Notes: generated from the sequence alone by a model not told the origin. 64,000 nucleotides of DNA from Leuconostoc miyukkimchii (GCF_019656055.1 NZ_BPKY01000002.1:62001-126000); one strand, 5' to 3'; positions 36,879-45,829 are shown, counted from the stretch's first letter. A program made the numbers and translations.

Positions 36879-37340
36879 ATGCTCAAACTAACTGTAATGG
36901 ATACGAACCACTTTAAAAAATATATCAACACAGCTGTACAAGAATACGCTACAGAAAAGGAAGCGGCTGGTACTTGGCTCAAGGTAGATGCTTTAAAAAA
37001 TGCCCAAGATACCTACGATCGCTTGCTACCCTTAGGACTTGAAACACCTCATAATTTCTTCTATACTATTTTAGATGACACAACTATTGTTGGTTATGTT
37101 TGGTTTGGTGCTGACAACGAAAATGAATCAGTTGCCTTTATTTTTGATTTTGAAATATACGCACCATATCAAAATAAAGGATTTGGCTCAGGTGCGTTAG
37201 ATCTAGTCACTCCTGAAGCCAAAGAAAAGGGATTTACTTCATTGGGCTTACATGTCTTTGGTAGCAATACTCGTGCTATTCATGTCTATGAAAAGAGTGG
37301 TTTTAAAATCACTGATGTAAAAATGAAAAAAGATATTTAA
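36879..37340 (+). CDS. GNAT-family N-acetyltransferase
   Basis: A 153-residue GNAT protein: APYQNKGFGSGALDL is the acetyl-CoA loop and IHVYEKSGFKITDV the C-terminal motif. The pattern resembles YobR/PaiA-like acetyltransferases. TGGGGAA precedes the ATG. It is followed closely by a second GNAT gene, so the two form a probable pair. Acceptor unknown. Confidence 0.82.
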   Translation: MLKLTVMDTNHFKKYINTAVQEYATEKEAAGTWLKVDALKNAQDTYDRLLPLGLETPHNFFYTILDDTTIVGYVWFGADNENESVAFIFDFEIYAPYQNKGFGSGALDLVTPEAKEKGFTSLGLHVFGSNTRAIHVYEKSGFKITDVKMKKDI

Positions 37341-37372
37341 CCATCAAGTGACATATGAAAGAAGGCGTTTTA

Positions 37373-37927
37373 ATGTTTAGTTATACTTACGATGATGACA
37401 TTAAGGTATCACTACCTGTGCCTCATATTGATGCACCAAAACTTTTCCCTCTTATTAAAAACAGTGGCGAAACAATCAGCACTTGGTTACCTTGGGCCAA
37501 AAATTTACAGACAGTATCTGACGAAGAAAGTTTTCTTAAAATGGTCCTGAAAAATTTTGGCACTGGTGATTCCTTGAATTGCGTGGTTCATTTTCAAGAT
37601 CAACCAGTTGGCATGATTAGTTTAAATAAAATTGATAAAGCTAACAACTGTGCAGACATTGGGTATTGGTTAGGATCTGAGTGGACACATCGTGGCATTA
37701 TGCATCGAGCAGTTTCAGCGATTATTGCAATTGGCTTTACAGAATATCATCTTAATAAAATAACAATTGAAGCTGACGTAAATAATTTAGCCAGTAATAA
37801 AGTTGCAGAAAAACTGAATTTTCACCTAGATGGTACCAAACGCGAAGCATTAAAATATAGTGATTATAAGTTTGGTGACATGAATGAATGGTCTCTGCTT
37901 AAGAAAGAATGGCAAAAAATCAATTAG
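37373..37927 (+). CDS. RimJ/RimL-type GNAT acetyltransferase
   Basis: A 184-residue GNAT of the ribosomal-protein-serine acetyltransferase group (YdaF/RimL): SYTYDDDIKVSLPVPH, IGYWLGSEWTHRGIMHRAV and ANNLASNKVAEKLNFHLDGTKREALK-like segments are visible. The start at 37373 is selected because GAAGGCG lies 6-7 nt upstream; a longer frame starts at 37355. It follows the upstream GNAT by about 30 bp. Confidence 0.83.
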   Translation: MFSYTYDDDIKVSLPVPHIDAPKLFPLIKNSGETISTWLPWAKNLQTVSDEESFLKMVLKNFGTGDSLNCVVHFQDQPVGMISLNKIDKANNCADIGYWLGSEWTHRGIMHRAVSAIIAIGFTEYHLNKITIEADVNNLASNKVAEKLNFHLDGTKREALKYSDYKFGDMNEWSLLKKEWQKIN

Positions 37928-37952
37928 ATTTCAACATTTAATGTATGCTATA

Positions 37953-37990
37953 TAAAAAAGCACAATCACTAAATGATTGTGCTTTTTTAT
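37953..37990. terminator. Bidirectional terminator
   Basis: AAAAAAGCACAATCA pairs with TGATTGTGCTTTTTT around CTAAA, between the convergent rimL-like and gls24-like genes. Confidence 0.85.
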
Positions 37991-38008
37991 AACATTAATT
38001 TATGTGTT

Positions 38009-38548
38009 TTACTTGACTCGGTTATCGTCATCTCGTGCAACTTTTGCAGCTGTGCTCTTCACAGTATCGACACCATCCGATGCTTTTTCTCTAACAGCGT
38101 TACCAGCATCAGACACGCGATCCTGCAATGTTGTTTGAGAGGCCGCAAATTCCTTTTGCGTTTGAATGTCGACAACCTCAACGTTTAATTCGACTAATAC
38201 CAAACTTGTTGTCTCTTTAACCTGTTTAGCGATAACTGTTGATAATTGCTTATAAATGTCATGAGCATTGTGCCCATATTCCATAATAATATTCAGATCA
38301 ACAGCAACTTGTTCTTTGCCAACCTCAACATCAATACCATCTACAGGATTATCACTATTAACAATCCTATTTTTAATATTAGCGACAAAACCACCATCAA
38401 CACCTAATAATCCACTAACATTTTCAATGGCATAACCTACTATTTTTTGAATAACTTTATCGTTAAACGTCAGTTCACCCCTTGTTTCTTGTTGTAGTTT
38501 GTCACTTTCATTTGCATGTGTTTGCGTATTATTTTTTTCTGAAACCAT
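38009..38548 (-). CDS. Asp23/Gls24-family envelope stress protein
   Basis: A 179-residue Asp23/Gls24 protein, the cytoplasmic alkaline-shock family anchored by AmaP. The conserved core runs from LTFNDKVIQKIVGYAIENVSG through VDLNIIMEYGHN to VVDIQT. The C-terminus (DRVSDAGNAVREKASDGVDTVKS) is polar and repetitive. The start at 38548 follows TTGGAGA; the longer frame to 38614 overlaps the upstream gene. Last gene of the amaP-DUF2273-gls24 operon. Confidence 0.9.
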   Translation of the reverse strand: MVSEKNNTQTHANESDKLQQETRGELTFNDKVIQKIVGYAIENVSGLLGVDGGFVANIKNRIVNSDNPVDGIDVEVGKEQVAVDLNIIMEYGHNAHDIYKQLSTVIAKQVKETTSLVLVELNVEVVDIQTQKEFAASQTTLQDRVSDAGNAVREKASDGVDTVKSTAAKVARDDDNRVK

Positions 38549-38567
38549 ATTAATATTCTCCAATTTT

Positions 38568-38771
38568 CTATTGATTTCTTCGTGTAAACAAATCAGTAAC
38601 ACGTGAGAAATCAATCTTGTATTCTTCTAAAAGCGCACCAATCCAGCCAGCAAAAATCGTCACAGCTACAATGAAAATTGCTTTCCAAAATCCTACAGTG
38701 ATAAGTAATGTTGACAAAATAAAACCCGTAACACTACCAAACCAAATTTTAACTGATTTTATGTTTTTCAT
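38568..38771 (-). CDS. DUF2273 small membrane protein
   Basis: A 67-residue protein with two membrane helices (about residues 10-26 and 29-46) and the family ending LLEEYKIDFSRVTDLF. DUF2273 proteins sit between amaP and gls24/asp23 in many Gram-positives and are thought to belong to the same membrane-stress complex. It lies 24 bp after amaP. Confidence 0.88.
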   Translation of the reverse strand: MKNIKSVKIWFGSVTGFILSTLLITVGFWKAIFIVAVTIFAGWIGALLEEYKIDFSRVTDLFTRRNQ

Positions 38772-38795
38772 TTAGTCATACCCCTTTAGAGTCAT

Positions 38796-39350
38796 TTAAA
38801 TAACTCTCGTCACTTTTCGTCTGGCATTTGATTGTTGATTAACCTGAATGTCAACTTTAATCGGTATGTCACTCACTCCGGCAAGTAAATCGGTCAGCTT
38901 AGTCGTTAGGTTCTTCGTTATACGGGGTAAATCAGCAACCGTAGCACGTTGATAGACGGCATCAGCACTAATGTAAAATTCTCTTTTGCGACGCGTATTT
39001 TTAATTTTTACCTGAATATTAGATAAGTCTTCACCTGATAATTGCGTCTTAATAAACTGCTTGATCCCATAGTTGCTAAGCGCTAATTTACCTTCCTTAC
39101 TTTGTTTTAGTAAAATATCTGGTAGCTGAGTGGGACGTAGTAAAATCAGTAGTAAAATGAACGCTGTGACCACCAACAATGCAATACCATAATAATAAAT
39201 AAATATTTCGCTTTTAATGGTAACGTTGATATTAAAACGTTGCAAAAACATAAATATTGCTACAATTATTCTTGGCCAAATCAACAGACAAAGTCCAAAC
39301 AAATATCCTAAGCTAATCATGCTCAAAACTATTTTTTGGCTTTTTTGCAT
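38796..39350 (-). CDS. amaP: AmaP, alkaline-shock membrane anchor protein
   Basis: A 184-residue protein with two N-terminal membrane helices (about 7-30 and 50-69) followed by a cytoplasmic domain (ISADAVYQRATVADLPRI, VKVDIQVNQ region). In staphylococci AmaP tethers Asp23 to the membrane. Gene order AmaP, DUF2273, Gls24 and spacing support the assignment. The glsB-like gene lies just upstream. Confidence 0.85.
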   Translation of the reverse strand: MQKSQKIVLSMISLGYLFGLCLLIWPRIIVAIFMFLQRFNINVTIKSEIFIYYYGIALLVVTAFILLLILLRPTQLPDILLKQSKEGKLALSNYGIKQFIKTQLSGEDLSNIQVKIKNTRRKREFYISADAVYQRATVADLPRITKNLTTKLTDLLAGVSDIPIKVDIQVNQQSNARRKVTRVI

Positions 39351-39381
39351 AGCACACCTCTCCTTCTAACAACTATCTATA

Positions 39382-39627
39382 CTAATCTCTTCCTCGAATA
39401 CCTAACAGTACTGAAACTAATAATACAAGAATGACCGCACCAATGATCGAAGGAATAAGTGACATTCCTGCTAGACTTGGTCCCCAATGGCCAAGTAAAC
39501 TTTGACCAATAGCAGAACCAATCAGTCCAGCGACAATATTACTTATCCACCCCATTGATTCACCACGGTTTGTTATTGCTCCAGCAACGGCACCAATGAT
39601 AGCACCCACAATTAATGACCAAATCAT
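39382..39627 (-). CDS. GlsB/YeaQ/YmgE stress-response membrane protein, copy 1
   Basis: An 81-residue protein with three glycine-rich helices (MIWSLIVGAIIGAVAGAITN, GWISNIVAGLIGSAIGQSLLG, then a C-terminal helix), typical of GlsB/YeaQ/YmgE proteins. It is nearly identical in its first 60 residues to the copy at 45587-45829. It heads the amaP-gls24 group and has a strong promoter with a cre-like element. Exact function is not known; the family is induced by envelope stress. Confidence 0.9.
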   Translation of the reverse strand: MIWSLIVGAIIGAVAGAITNRGESMGWISNIVAGLIGSAIGQSLLGHWGPSLAGMSLIPSIIGAVILVLLVSVLLGIRGRD

Positions 39628-39682
39628 GTCTATTCCTCCATTCTTTTCTCCACAGAATTATGACAAATTACTTGTTAAGGAC

Positions 39683-39711
39683 ACTATAACATTAAATGAA
39701 AACGCTTACAA
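39683..39711 (-). promoter_or_regulatory. Promoter with overlapping cre, upstream of glsB copy 1
   Basis: On the minus strand TTGTAA (39711-39706) and TATAGT (39688-39683) are 17 bp apart. The plus strand TGAAAACGCTTACA (39697-39710) is an exact match to the cre consensus TGNAANCGNTNNCA and covers the -35 box, suggesting CcpA repression. Confidence 0.7.
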
Positions 39712-39753
39712 AGATAATGCTCAGATACTAACAATAATATTTTAAACACGATA

Positions 39754-39880
39754 CTAATTTATCCACTTTTCATTTTCATATTTTCTAAGCGAGAGAACTA
39801 TTGCCTGTAAACGATCCATTGCTTTTTTGAGCACTTTAATATGAACTGTAAAAGAAATTCGAATAATGACCTGACTATTA
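39754..39880 (-). pseudogene. Degenerate C-terminal remnant of an aminotransferase
   Basis: A minus-strand frame of about 42 codons without a start reads NSQVIIRISFTVHI then LKKAMDRLQAIVLSL, ending at a TAG (39756-39754). This resembles the C-terminal end of class I/II aminotransferases (GYIRISF...EAMDRL). No upstream part remains. The rest of the 322-bp gap (39628-39949) holds only the glsB promoter. Confidence 0.45.
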
Positions 39881-39949
39881 ATTAATTTATTCTTCTTTCT
39901 TCAATTAGGTCACACAATATAAGAAAAATTTGATTTTTTAAATGATAGT

Positions 39950-40909
39950 TTATAAATATTTTTTTCGACGCAACAAAATCCACACAGCAATAGTAAATAT
40001 CACTGAAATCAAAAATACAAGAATAACACCAAAATTGAATTTTTCAAAAGGCAAGTGCACATTTATACCCCAAAACCCATATATGATTGTTGGAATTGTT
40101 AACATAATTGATATTTCAGTTAATGTTTTCATAATCGCATTCAACTGATAATCGCTCATGTTAGAAATGAGCGTTTCGAGGTTTTTCAAAAAATCATCAT
40201 ATCCCTGGACCTTTTGATTCATGATGTCAGTAGTATCATACAAATATTCAATATTTTGTTGATTCTCATCACTATTTATCTTTAATACATCAAGATGTGC
40301 TTGAATAAAATCTAAAACTTTTTTATTGGCATTGTATGTAATTGATAGCATCATGAGACGTTTTTTTAAAGACAACAATGTAGCAAAAACTGGTTTTACT
40401 GGTCCTGAATCATTAAGATTACCTTCTACCTGATCAATGTCATCTTTCATTTCTTTCAAATTTTTTAACATTTGATCAAATATCTTGGGCAAAATATGAA
40501 TTAAAATTTCAGTTGTTAGGTTTTCTGGTTTGTGAATTTCCAATTGTTCAATTGAATTCACCACAAGCTGTATTTTTGAATCTGTATACACAATCACTTT
40601 ATTCTGAAAAATCAATAACATAATTGATGTCACCAATTTTTCTATATCCTCTGTTTCCTGTTCAAAGTTAGGAAATAAAAAGTTAAGAACAAAAAAATGT
40701 TCCCCTTTTTTCAAGATTTTTTCATCAAAAAAAGCCTCATTTTCAAATTTTTTCATTTCTTCTAAATCAACACCAAAAAATGCCTCTATTTGATTTAACT
40801 CATCAATATTTTTACCATACATATAAACAATCGGTACATTTTTATTGTCATAACTCATGTGATTTTGTTTTTTGAAACTGCCATTCGTCAAGCTATAAGG
40901 ATAAATCAA
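39950..40909 (-). CDS. CorA-family divalent cation transporter
   Basis: A 319-residue CorA-like protein: a large cytoplasmic domain with long helices (about residues 120-255), then two C-terminal membrane helices (about 260-280 and 293-313). The signature Gly-Met-Asn at the pore mouth is Gly-Ile-Asn here (YGFWGIN). Family members carry Mg2+, Co2+ or Zn2+. The start is a TTG at 40909 with GAGAGG 8 nt upstream. An internal ATG (MSYDNKNVPIVYMYG) is an alternative start. Confidence 0.83.
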   Translation of the reverse strand: MIYPYSLTNGSFKKQNHMSYDNKNVPIVYMYGKNIDELNQIEAFFGVDLEEMKKFENEAFFDEKILKKGEHFFVLNFLFPNFEQETEDIEKLVTSIMLLIFQNKVIVYTDSKIQLVVNSIEQLEIHKPENLTTEILIHILPKIFDQMLKNLKEMKDDIDQVEGNLNDSGPVKPVFATLLSLKKRLMMLSITYNANKKVLDFIQAHLDVLKINSDENQQNIEYLYDTTDIMNQKVQGYDDFLKNLETLISNMSDYQLNAIMKTLTEISIMLTIPTIIYGFWGINVHLPFEKFNFGVILVFLISVIFTIAVWILLRRKKYL

Positions 40910-40957
40910 TTCGGTTACCTCTCAGCTGCCAACACTTTAACAATTGAATTAAATCAG

Positions 40958-41356
40958 CTATGCTAATCTAATACCTGCATCTAATGTATTGTCTAATTTA
41001 TAAATGCGTTCAACATCAATAACGACCACAGCCGCACGCGGAAAGCGTTCATAAATATTTGTTTTTTCTAAAATTTCTGTCGCGTACGAATCATTTTCAT
41101 GAATGTGTGCTCTTCCCTCGAATCTAAAGCCTTTTTCAGCCTTTCTATCGACAACTGCCACAGCGGCTAAATGATTCGTTAGCAAATTTTCATAAGCGTG
41201 TCTAAACGTATGCTCGTAATAAATTAAATGTGAGTCATCTAGCACATGTAATGAACCTTTTGGTCCAACTTGTGGCGAGCCATCAGAATTAGTTGTCGCC
41301 AAAAAAGGAAATTGTTCATTCACCATGTTTTGCATAAACGGTGATAAAATCGCCAT
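40958..41356 (-). CDS. Pyridoxamine 5'-phosphate oxidase-family flavoprotein
   Basis: A 132-residue split-barrel FMN-binding protein. The N-terminal FPFLATTNSDGSPQVGPKGS and central RHAYENLLTNHLAAVAVVD are typical of the PNPOx-like group. It is probably a flavin reductase-like or stress protein; true pyridoxamine oxidase is unlikely at this length. It lies 34 bp after the SDR gene on the same strand and is probably co-transcribed. Confidence 0.82.
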   Translation of the reverse strand: MAILSPFMQNMVNEQFPFLATTNSDGSPQVGPKGSLHVLDDSHLIYYEHTFRHAYENLLTNHLAAVAVVDRKAEKGFRFEGRAHIHENDSYATEILEKTNIYERFPRAAVVVIDVERIYKLDNTLDAGIRLA

Positions 41357-41390
41357 ATTCTTTCCATCCTTTCGTATACTTTAGAAGTGA

Positions 41391-42254
41391 TCACAAGCCA
41401 CCGGTAACTTTAATTGATTCTCCCGTAACATAACTTGATTCATCTGATGCAAGAAATACATATGCGCCCGCTAATTCCGCAGGCTGACCCGCGCGTCCGA
41501 GTGGTGTTGATTGCCCAAAATTTGGAATATTTTCTGGCAATTGACCACCAGCAATTTGTAACGGTGTCCATATAGGTCCTGGTGCAACGCTGTTAACACG
41601 AATACCACGATTAGCTAACTGTTTAGCTAGACTAATCGTCATATTTTTAATAGCAGCTTTTGTACCAGCATAATCCACTAAAAATGGTGATGGTTGGTCA
41701 GCCTGAATAGAGTTTGTTGTAATGATACTGCTATCTGGCTGCAAATGTGGTAATGCGGCTTTAATTAACCAAACCAAACTAAAGACGTTTGTGGCATATG
41801 TATCTGTTAATTGTTGCGTGGATAAATTAGCAATATCAACTTGAGCTTGTTGCTTCCCTGCTACTAAGACTAAAATATTAATGTCTCCAAGAAACTCAAC
41901 CGCCTCGTCAACAAGTTCCTGATTAAATGATTCTGATTTCAAATCTCCAGGCACTAATTTTATTTCTCTACCTAATGATGTTACTATACCCGCTACTTCC
42001 TGAGCATCATCTGCCTCTTCTGGTAAATAATTTAAAACAATATCAGCGCCTTCATGGGCATAAGCAATAGCCACTGCTCTGCCAATACCTGAATCACCAC
42101 CAGTGATTAACGCTTTTTTGTGCTTCAAACGCTCGTGCCCAACATAACTTGCCGCACCATCATCAGGTGTTGGCGACATTCTACTTTGTAATCCTGGCTC
42201 AGGTTGTTGTTGTTTTGGAAAATGCGTAATCGTATATTGCTTATTATTTGCCAT
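41391..42254 (-). CDS. SDR-family oxidoreductase (YhdF/YhxC-like)
   Basis: A 287-residue short-chain dehydrogenase with an N-terminal extension before the Rossmann motif [12 protein letters not shown]. The catalytic Tyr-Lys is in [12 protein letters not shown] and the C-terminus ends [13 protein letters not shown]. Extended SDRs of this type are general-stress proteins in bacilli. GGAGAAAA precedes the ATG. Substrate unknown. In the gap of about 335 bp to kdsA (42255-42590) no other gene was found. Confidence 0.88.
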   Translation of the reverse strand: MANNKQYTITHFPKQQQPEPGLQSRMSPTPDDGAASYVGHERLKHKKALITGGDSGIGRAVAIAYAHEGADIVLNYLPEEADDAQEVAGIVTSLGREIKLVPGDLKSESFNQELVDEAVEFLGDINILVLVAGKQQAQVDIANLSTQQLTDTYATNVFSLVWLIKAALPHLQPDSSIITTNSIQADQPSPFLVDYAGTKAAIKNMTISLAKQLANRGIRVNSVAPGPIWTPLQIAGGQLPENIPNFGQSTPLGRAGQPAELAGAYVFLASDESSYVTGESIKVTGGL

Positions 42255-42590
42255 TTTTTCTCCTTTTTTGAGTAGCTGTTAATGATTATTTTTAATTAAG
42301 TCTACCCATTTCCTCTTTATTTACTCTAAATTAGTTAATGACAATATTCATATTAATACTTTTCAAATATGCATAATAAAACACTAACTATCGCCTACAG
42401 ATTAACAAAAAGGCTGATAGTTTGCAAACATTTTGATTATGACATTTTTATTAAGGGTCTTATGATTTGTAATCATTCTAAAATGCTTATAAATTATATC
42501 ACTCATGAAAGAATGTTATAATGAAAATAACGTTAACCAATTATCGTTTTGGTGTAATGGTGTTGCAATTAAAGAATAGGAGAAAATAAC

Positions 42591-43442
42591 ATGTCAAACA
42601 TAAGTGATGTATTTTCAGGATACGGCTTCAAAAATGATCGTCTGACACTTTTGGCCGGACCTTGTGCAATTGAATCCTACGAAACATGTGCTGAGGTGGT
42701 TGAAACACTAAAGCACATAACAGAAGAATTGGGCATTAACTATGTATTTAAAGCATCGTTTGATAAAGCTAACCGCAGCTCCATCGATTCAGAGCGTGGT
42801 GCTGGAATGGCTGCTGGTTTAGAAGTTTTGCAAAAAATAAAAGACACTTACCAAGTCCCTATTGTGACTGATGTTCATGAATCGTATCAATGTGAACCTG
42901 TTGCTAAAGTAGCAGATGTCTTACAAATTCCGGCATATTTAAGCCGACAAACTGATTTATTATTAGCTGCTGCAAAAACTGGACGTGTTGTTAATATCAA
43001 AAAAGCACAATTTATGGCACCAGAAGATATTCAAAGTGCAGTTAACAAAGTTGCCAAAACAAATGAACATATCTTAGTCACAGAACGTGGTACTATGTTT
43101 GGTTATCACCAACTGGTTGTTGATATGACAAGTCTAATACAAATGCGTGATACTGGTTATCCGATTATTTTTGACGCCACACACTCAGTACAAATTCCAA
43201 GTGGTTATGGTAATCATTCTGGTGGTAACCGCGATTATGCCTTTCCATTGATGCGTGCTGCCTTGGCAATAGGTATTGATGGCATTTTTGCCGAAGTTCA
43301 CCCTAATCCACCAGAAGCAATTTCAGATCAGGATAGTCAACTTTACCTATCAAAAATTCGTCCTATTTTGGAGAATGCCAATAAACTCTTCCATGAACAT
43401 CTCGAAATGAAGGCGGTGTATGACAATGACGACTTACTTTGA
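42591..43442 (+). CDS. kdsA: 3-deoxy-8-phosphooctulonate synthase KdsA
   Basis: A 283-residue aldol-type synthase that joins phosphoenolpyruvate and arabinose 5-phosphate to give KDO 8-phosphate. The KdsA-specific KASFDKANRSS is present (DAHP synthases differ there), as are TDVHE, RQTDLL and FDATHSVQ. LAGPCAIES carries the Cys of the metal-dependent class (Asn in the E. coli enzyme). AGGAGA precedes the ATG. It overlaps the next gene, an arabinose-5-phosphate isomerase. Finding KDO genes in a Gram-positive without LPS is unusual. Confidence 0.92.
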   Translation: MSNISDVFSGYGFKNDRLTLLAGPCAIESYETCAEVVETLKHITEELGINYVFKASFDKANRSSIDSERGAGMAAGLEVLQKIKDTYQVPIVTDVHESYQCEPVAKVADVLQIPAYLSRQTDLLLAAAKTGRVVNIKKAQFMAPEDIQSAVNKVAKTNEHILVTERGTMFGYHQLVVDMTSLIQMRDTGYPIIFDATHSVQIPSGYGNHSGGNRDYAFPLMRAALAIGIDGIFAEVHPNPPEAISDQDSQLYLSKIRPILENANKLFHEHLEMKAVYDNDDLL

Positions 43443-44382
43443 TGATGCTAAACTCACTTTTGACACAGAAATTGATGCTTTGAAAACAGTACGTGAAACG
43501 CTGGATGATCATTTCGATGACGTTATCAATGCCATATTAAATACAAACGGCCGTGTGCTTTTTGTTGCAATTGGAAAGTCTGGTCTTATTGCTGAAAAAA
43601 TAGCTGCTTCCCTTTCCTCTATTGGTTTATCCAGCTTTTTTATTGATGCCGGCTCTGCTTTTCATGGCGATTTAGGACGTGTATCAGCAGATGATTTAGT
43701 TATTTTTGTTTCAAATAGTGGTGAAACACAAGAAGTCATTCAAACATTATTTGCGTTAAAAAATATTCATAAAACCAATCTGAAAACAGTTGCCATCACA
43801 GGATCCGAAGAGTCAACACTAGCTAGGGAAACTGACATATTGTTAAAAGTCGATGTAGCCGAGGAAGCAGACACCACCAAACTTGCACCAACAAGTTCAA
43901 CAACTGCAACGTTGGTCATGGGAGATGCCATACTAATTGCTATTGAAAAAGCTCAGGAATTTAAACGCGAAGACTTTGCACTTTATCACCCTGGTGGCTC
44001 AATTGGCAAAATGTTACTACGCGATGTGCAACATTCCATGCATACTAAGATACCTTATGTCCACATCGACACGCCAATTAATGATGTCATTTATCGTATA
44101 AGCGATTTTGGTGTTGGTATGACCTTAGTAAAATCATCTGATGATAAAGTTATTGGTATTGTAACTGACGGCGATATTCGTAAGAAGTTTTTGTATATTA
44201 ATCAAGTTAAAGGATCAACAGCCGAAGATTATATGACTGAAGGATTTATTAACATTAACCAAACAGCACGTAATACTGTTGCTTGGAAAAAAATGGCAGC
44301 CAACAATATATCAAACTTAGTTGTCAATGACGATGACGACAATGTCGTTGGTATCATTACAATCCACGATGTACTGGACTAA
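43420..44382 (+). CDS. kdsD: Arabinose-5-phosphate isomerase KdsD/KpsF
   Basis: A 320-residue enzyme converting ribulose 5-phosphate to arabinose 5-phosphate, the KdsA substrate. A SIS domain (about residues 35-170, FVAIGKSGLIAEKIAASLSS, FVSNSGETQE, HPGGSIGKML) is followed by two CBS domains (about 200-320). It overlaps kdsA by 23 bp in a different frame; the ATG at 43420 or 43426 may be used. Together they would supply KDO 8-phosphate. The cytidylyltransferase KdsB and phosphatase KdsC are not in the window. Confidence 0.92.
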   Translation: MTMTTYFDDAKLTFDTEIDALKTVRETLDDHFDDVINAILNTNGRVLFVAIGKSGLIAEKIAASLSSIGLSSFFIDAGSAFHGDLGRVSADDLVIFVSNSGETQEVIQTLFALKNIHKTNLKTVAITGSEESTLARETDILLKVDVAEEADTTKLAPTSSTTATLVMGDAILIAIEKAQEFKREDFALYHPGGSIGKMLLRDVQHSMHTKIPYVHIDTPINDVIYRISDFGVGMTLVKSSDDKVIGIVTDGDIRKKFLYINQVKGSTAEDYMTEGFININQTARNTVAWKKMAANNISNLVVNDDDDNVVGIITIHDVLD

Positions 44383-44409
44383 TTATGATCATGTGTGTGA
44401 TGTAAATTT

Positions 44410-44449
44410 AAAAGGTCACTAACTTCAACAAGTTAGTGACCTTTTTTTA
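44410..44449. terminator. Bidirectional terminator after kdsD
   Basis: AAAAGGTCACTAACTT pairs with AAGTTAGTGACCTTTT around CAAC, then more T; it also serves the convergent aldo/keto reductase gene. Confidence 0.88.
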
Positions 44450-44455
44450 ATCTAT

Positions 44456-45304
44456 TTAATTAAATTCTTCATATACTTTAGGATCCTGATTATCAACACG
44501 TCCATCAGTTTTTGATAAATTATTGATACTAGTTACTTCGTCATTTGTTAGCTCAAAATCCCAAAGCTCAAGATTATCACGTTGGTGTGTTAGACTAGAT
44601 GATTTTGGAATTGGTAGCACACCGCGTTGCAAGTGCCAACGCAAAATGATTTGTCCAGCATTTTTATGATACTTATTTGCCAATTGAATAACAACTGGTT
44701 CATTTAACACTGCGCTACCTCGACCTAAAGGACTCCATGCTTCAGTTACAATGCCGCGACTTTGGTTATCTTTCAATAACTCATCCTGTATCCAATATGG
44801 ATGTATTTCGTTTTGGTTAACCGCTGGCGTCACACCTGTGGCTTCAATGATACGGTCCAAATGCACCGCTTCAAAATTTGAAACACCAATAGAACGCACT
44901 AATCCGCGTTTTTGCGCCTCAACTAGCGCAGTCCACGCTTCAACGTAGTTATCTCGTTTTGGTAATGGCCAATGGATTAAATAGAGATCTAAATAATCCA
45001 ACCCCAAACGCAAAAGTGACTCTTCAATTATCTTTAACGCATCGTCATAATGATGATACTGACCGGGAAGCTTTGACGTAACATAAAATTCTGTTCTTGG
45101 CAGACCTGAACGCCTAATTGCCTCACCCACAGCGCCTTCACTGTCATAATTAGTCGAGGTATCAATTAATCGATATCCTAATTGAATTGCCGATAAAATT
45201 TGATCGACACCGCGCATACCACGAACTTGATACGTGCCTAATCCTATTTGGGGCAACACATGCCCATCGTTTAATTCATAAAATGGTATATACTTTTCAT
45301 TCAT
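44456..45304 (-). CDS. Aldo/keto reductase
   Basis: A 282-residue NADPH-dependent AKR of the 2,5-diketogluconate reductase group. Conserved features are GLGTYQV, DTSTNYDSEGAVGEAI (catalytic Asp/Tyr), VTSKLP (Lys), LIHWPLP (His) and IPKSSS for cofactor binding. The start at 45304 follows AGGAGG; a longer frame to 45346 lacks a binding site. Physiological substrate not determined. Confidence 0.9.
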   Translation of the reverse strand: MNEKYIPFYELNDGHVLPQIGLGTYQVRGMRGVDQILSAIQLGYRLIDTSTNYDSEGAVGEAIRRSGLPRTEFYVTSKLPGQYHHYDDALKIIEESLLRLGLDYLDLYLIHWPLPKRDNYVEAWTALVEAQKRGLVRSIGVSNFEAVHLDRIIEATGVTPAVNQNEIHPYWIQDELLKDNQSRGIVTEAWSPLGRGSAVLNEPVVIQLANKYHKNAGQIILRWHLQRGVLPIPKSSSLTHQRDNLELWDFELTNDEVTSINNLSKTDGRVDNQDPKVYEEFN

Positions 45305-45342
45305 ACAACGCCTCCTATCATCAAGCCTCAAACCATAATGGT

Positions 45343-45498
45343 TCAATCCGCTTTTTTATAATCAGCATTTTTAGGATCGTGATTGTATACATCTTCTTTA
45401 TCTGTTGATTTTGGATCATCTTTTTTGTTTTTCTGCGCTAGCTCATTTTGAGCATCGGTTTCTTCTTTTACTTCTTTTTGCTTATCATGTTCTGTCAT
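45343..45498 (-). CDS. Small hydrophilic protein (51 aa)
   Basis: A 51-residue, highly charged Lys/Asp/Glu-rich protein (MTEHDKQKEVKEETD, ending NADYKKAD), probably disordered. AAGGAGCG precedes the ATG at 45498. It lies between an aldo/keto reductase and a glsB paralog, a setting suggestive of a general stress protein. No family assigned. Confidence 0.6.
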   Translation of the reverse strand: MTEHDKQKEVKEETDAQNELAQKNKKDDPKSTDKEDVYNHDPKNADYKKAD

Positions 45499-45586
45499 AA
45501 CTTTAACGCTCCTTTTTGAAATTACTTTAATATCTACTAACACTAATTAATTTCTATACAGATTAAGTTGCATTTACTCAAAAAAA

Positions 45587-45829
45587 TTAACTTTGTCTTT
45601 TCCCTATCACCCATGAAACAACTAATACGAGAATCACCGCTCCAATAAGAGATGGAATAATGGCCATACCTGCTAGACTAGGACCCCAATGACCCAGTAA
45701 TCCCTGACCAATTGCTGATCCTACCAGCCCGGCGACAATGTTACTAATCCACCCCATTGACTCACCGCGATTTGTTATAGCACCAGCAATAGCACCGATT
45801 ACAGCGCCAACTATTAATGACCAAATCAT
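45587..45829 (-). CDS. GlsB/YeaQ/YmgE stress-response membrane protein, copy 2
   Basis: An 80-residue paralog of the protein at 39382-39627; most differences are conservative (VGAVIGAIAGAITN, NIVAGLVGSAIGQGLLG, AGMAIIPSLIG). Three glycine-rich helices are predicted. GGAGG precedes the ATG. Its promoter has the same plan as that of copy 1, with a TTGTAAGCG -35 region, so the two copies are probably co-regulated. Confidence 0.9.
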   Translation of the reverse strand: MIWSLIVGAVIGAIAGAITNRGESMGWISNIVAGLVGSAIGQGLLGHWGPSLAGMAIIPSLIGAVILVLVVSWVIGKRQS

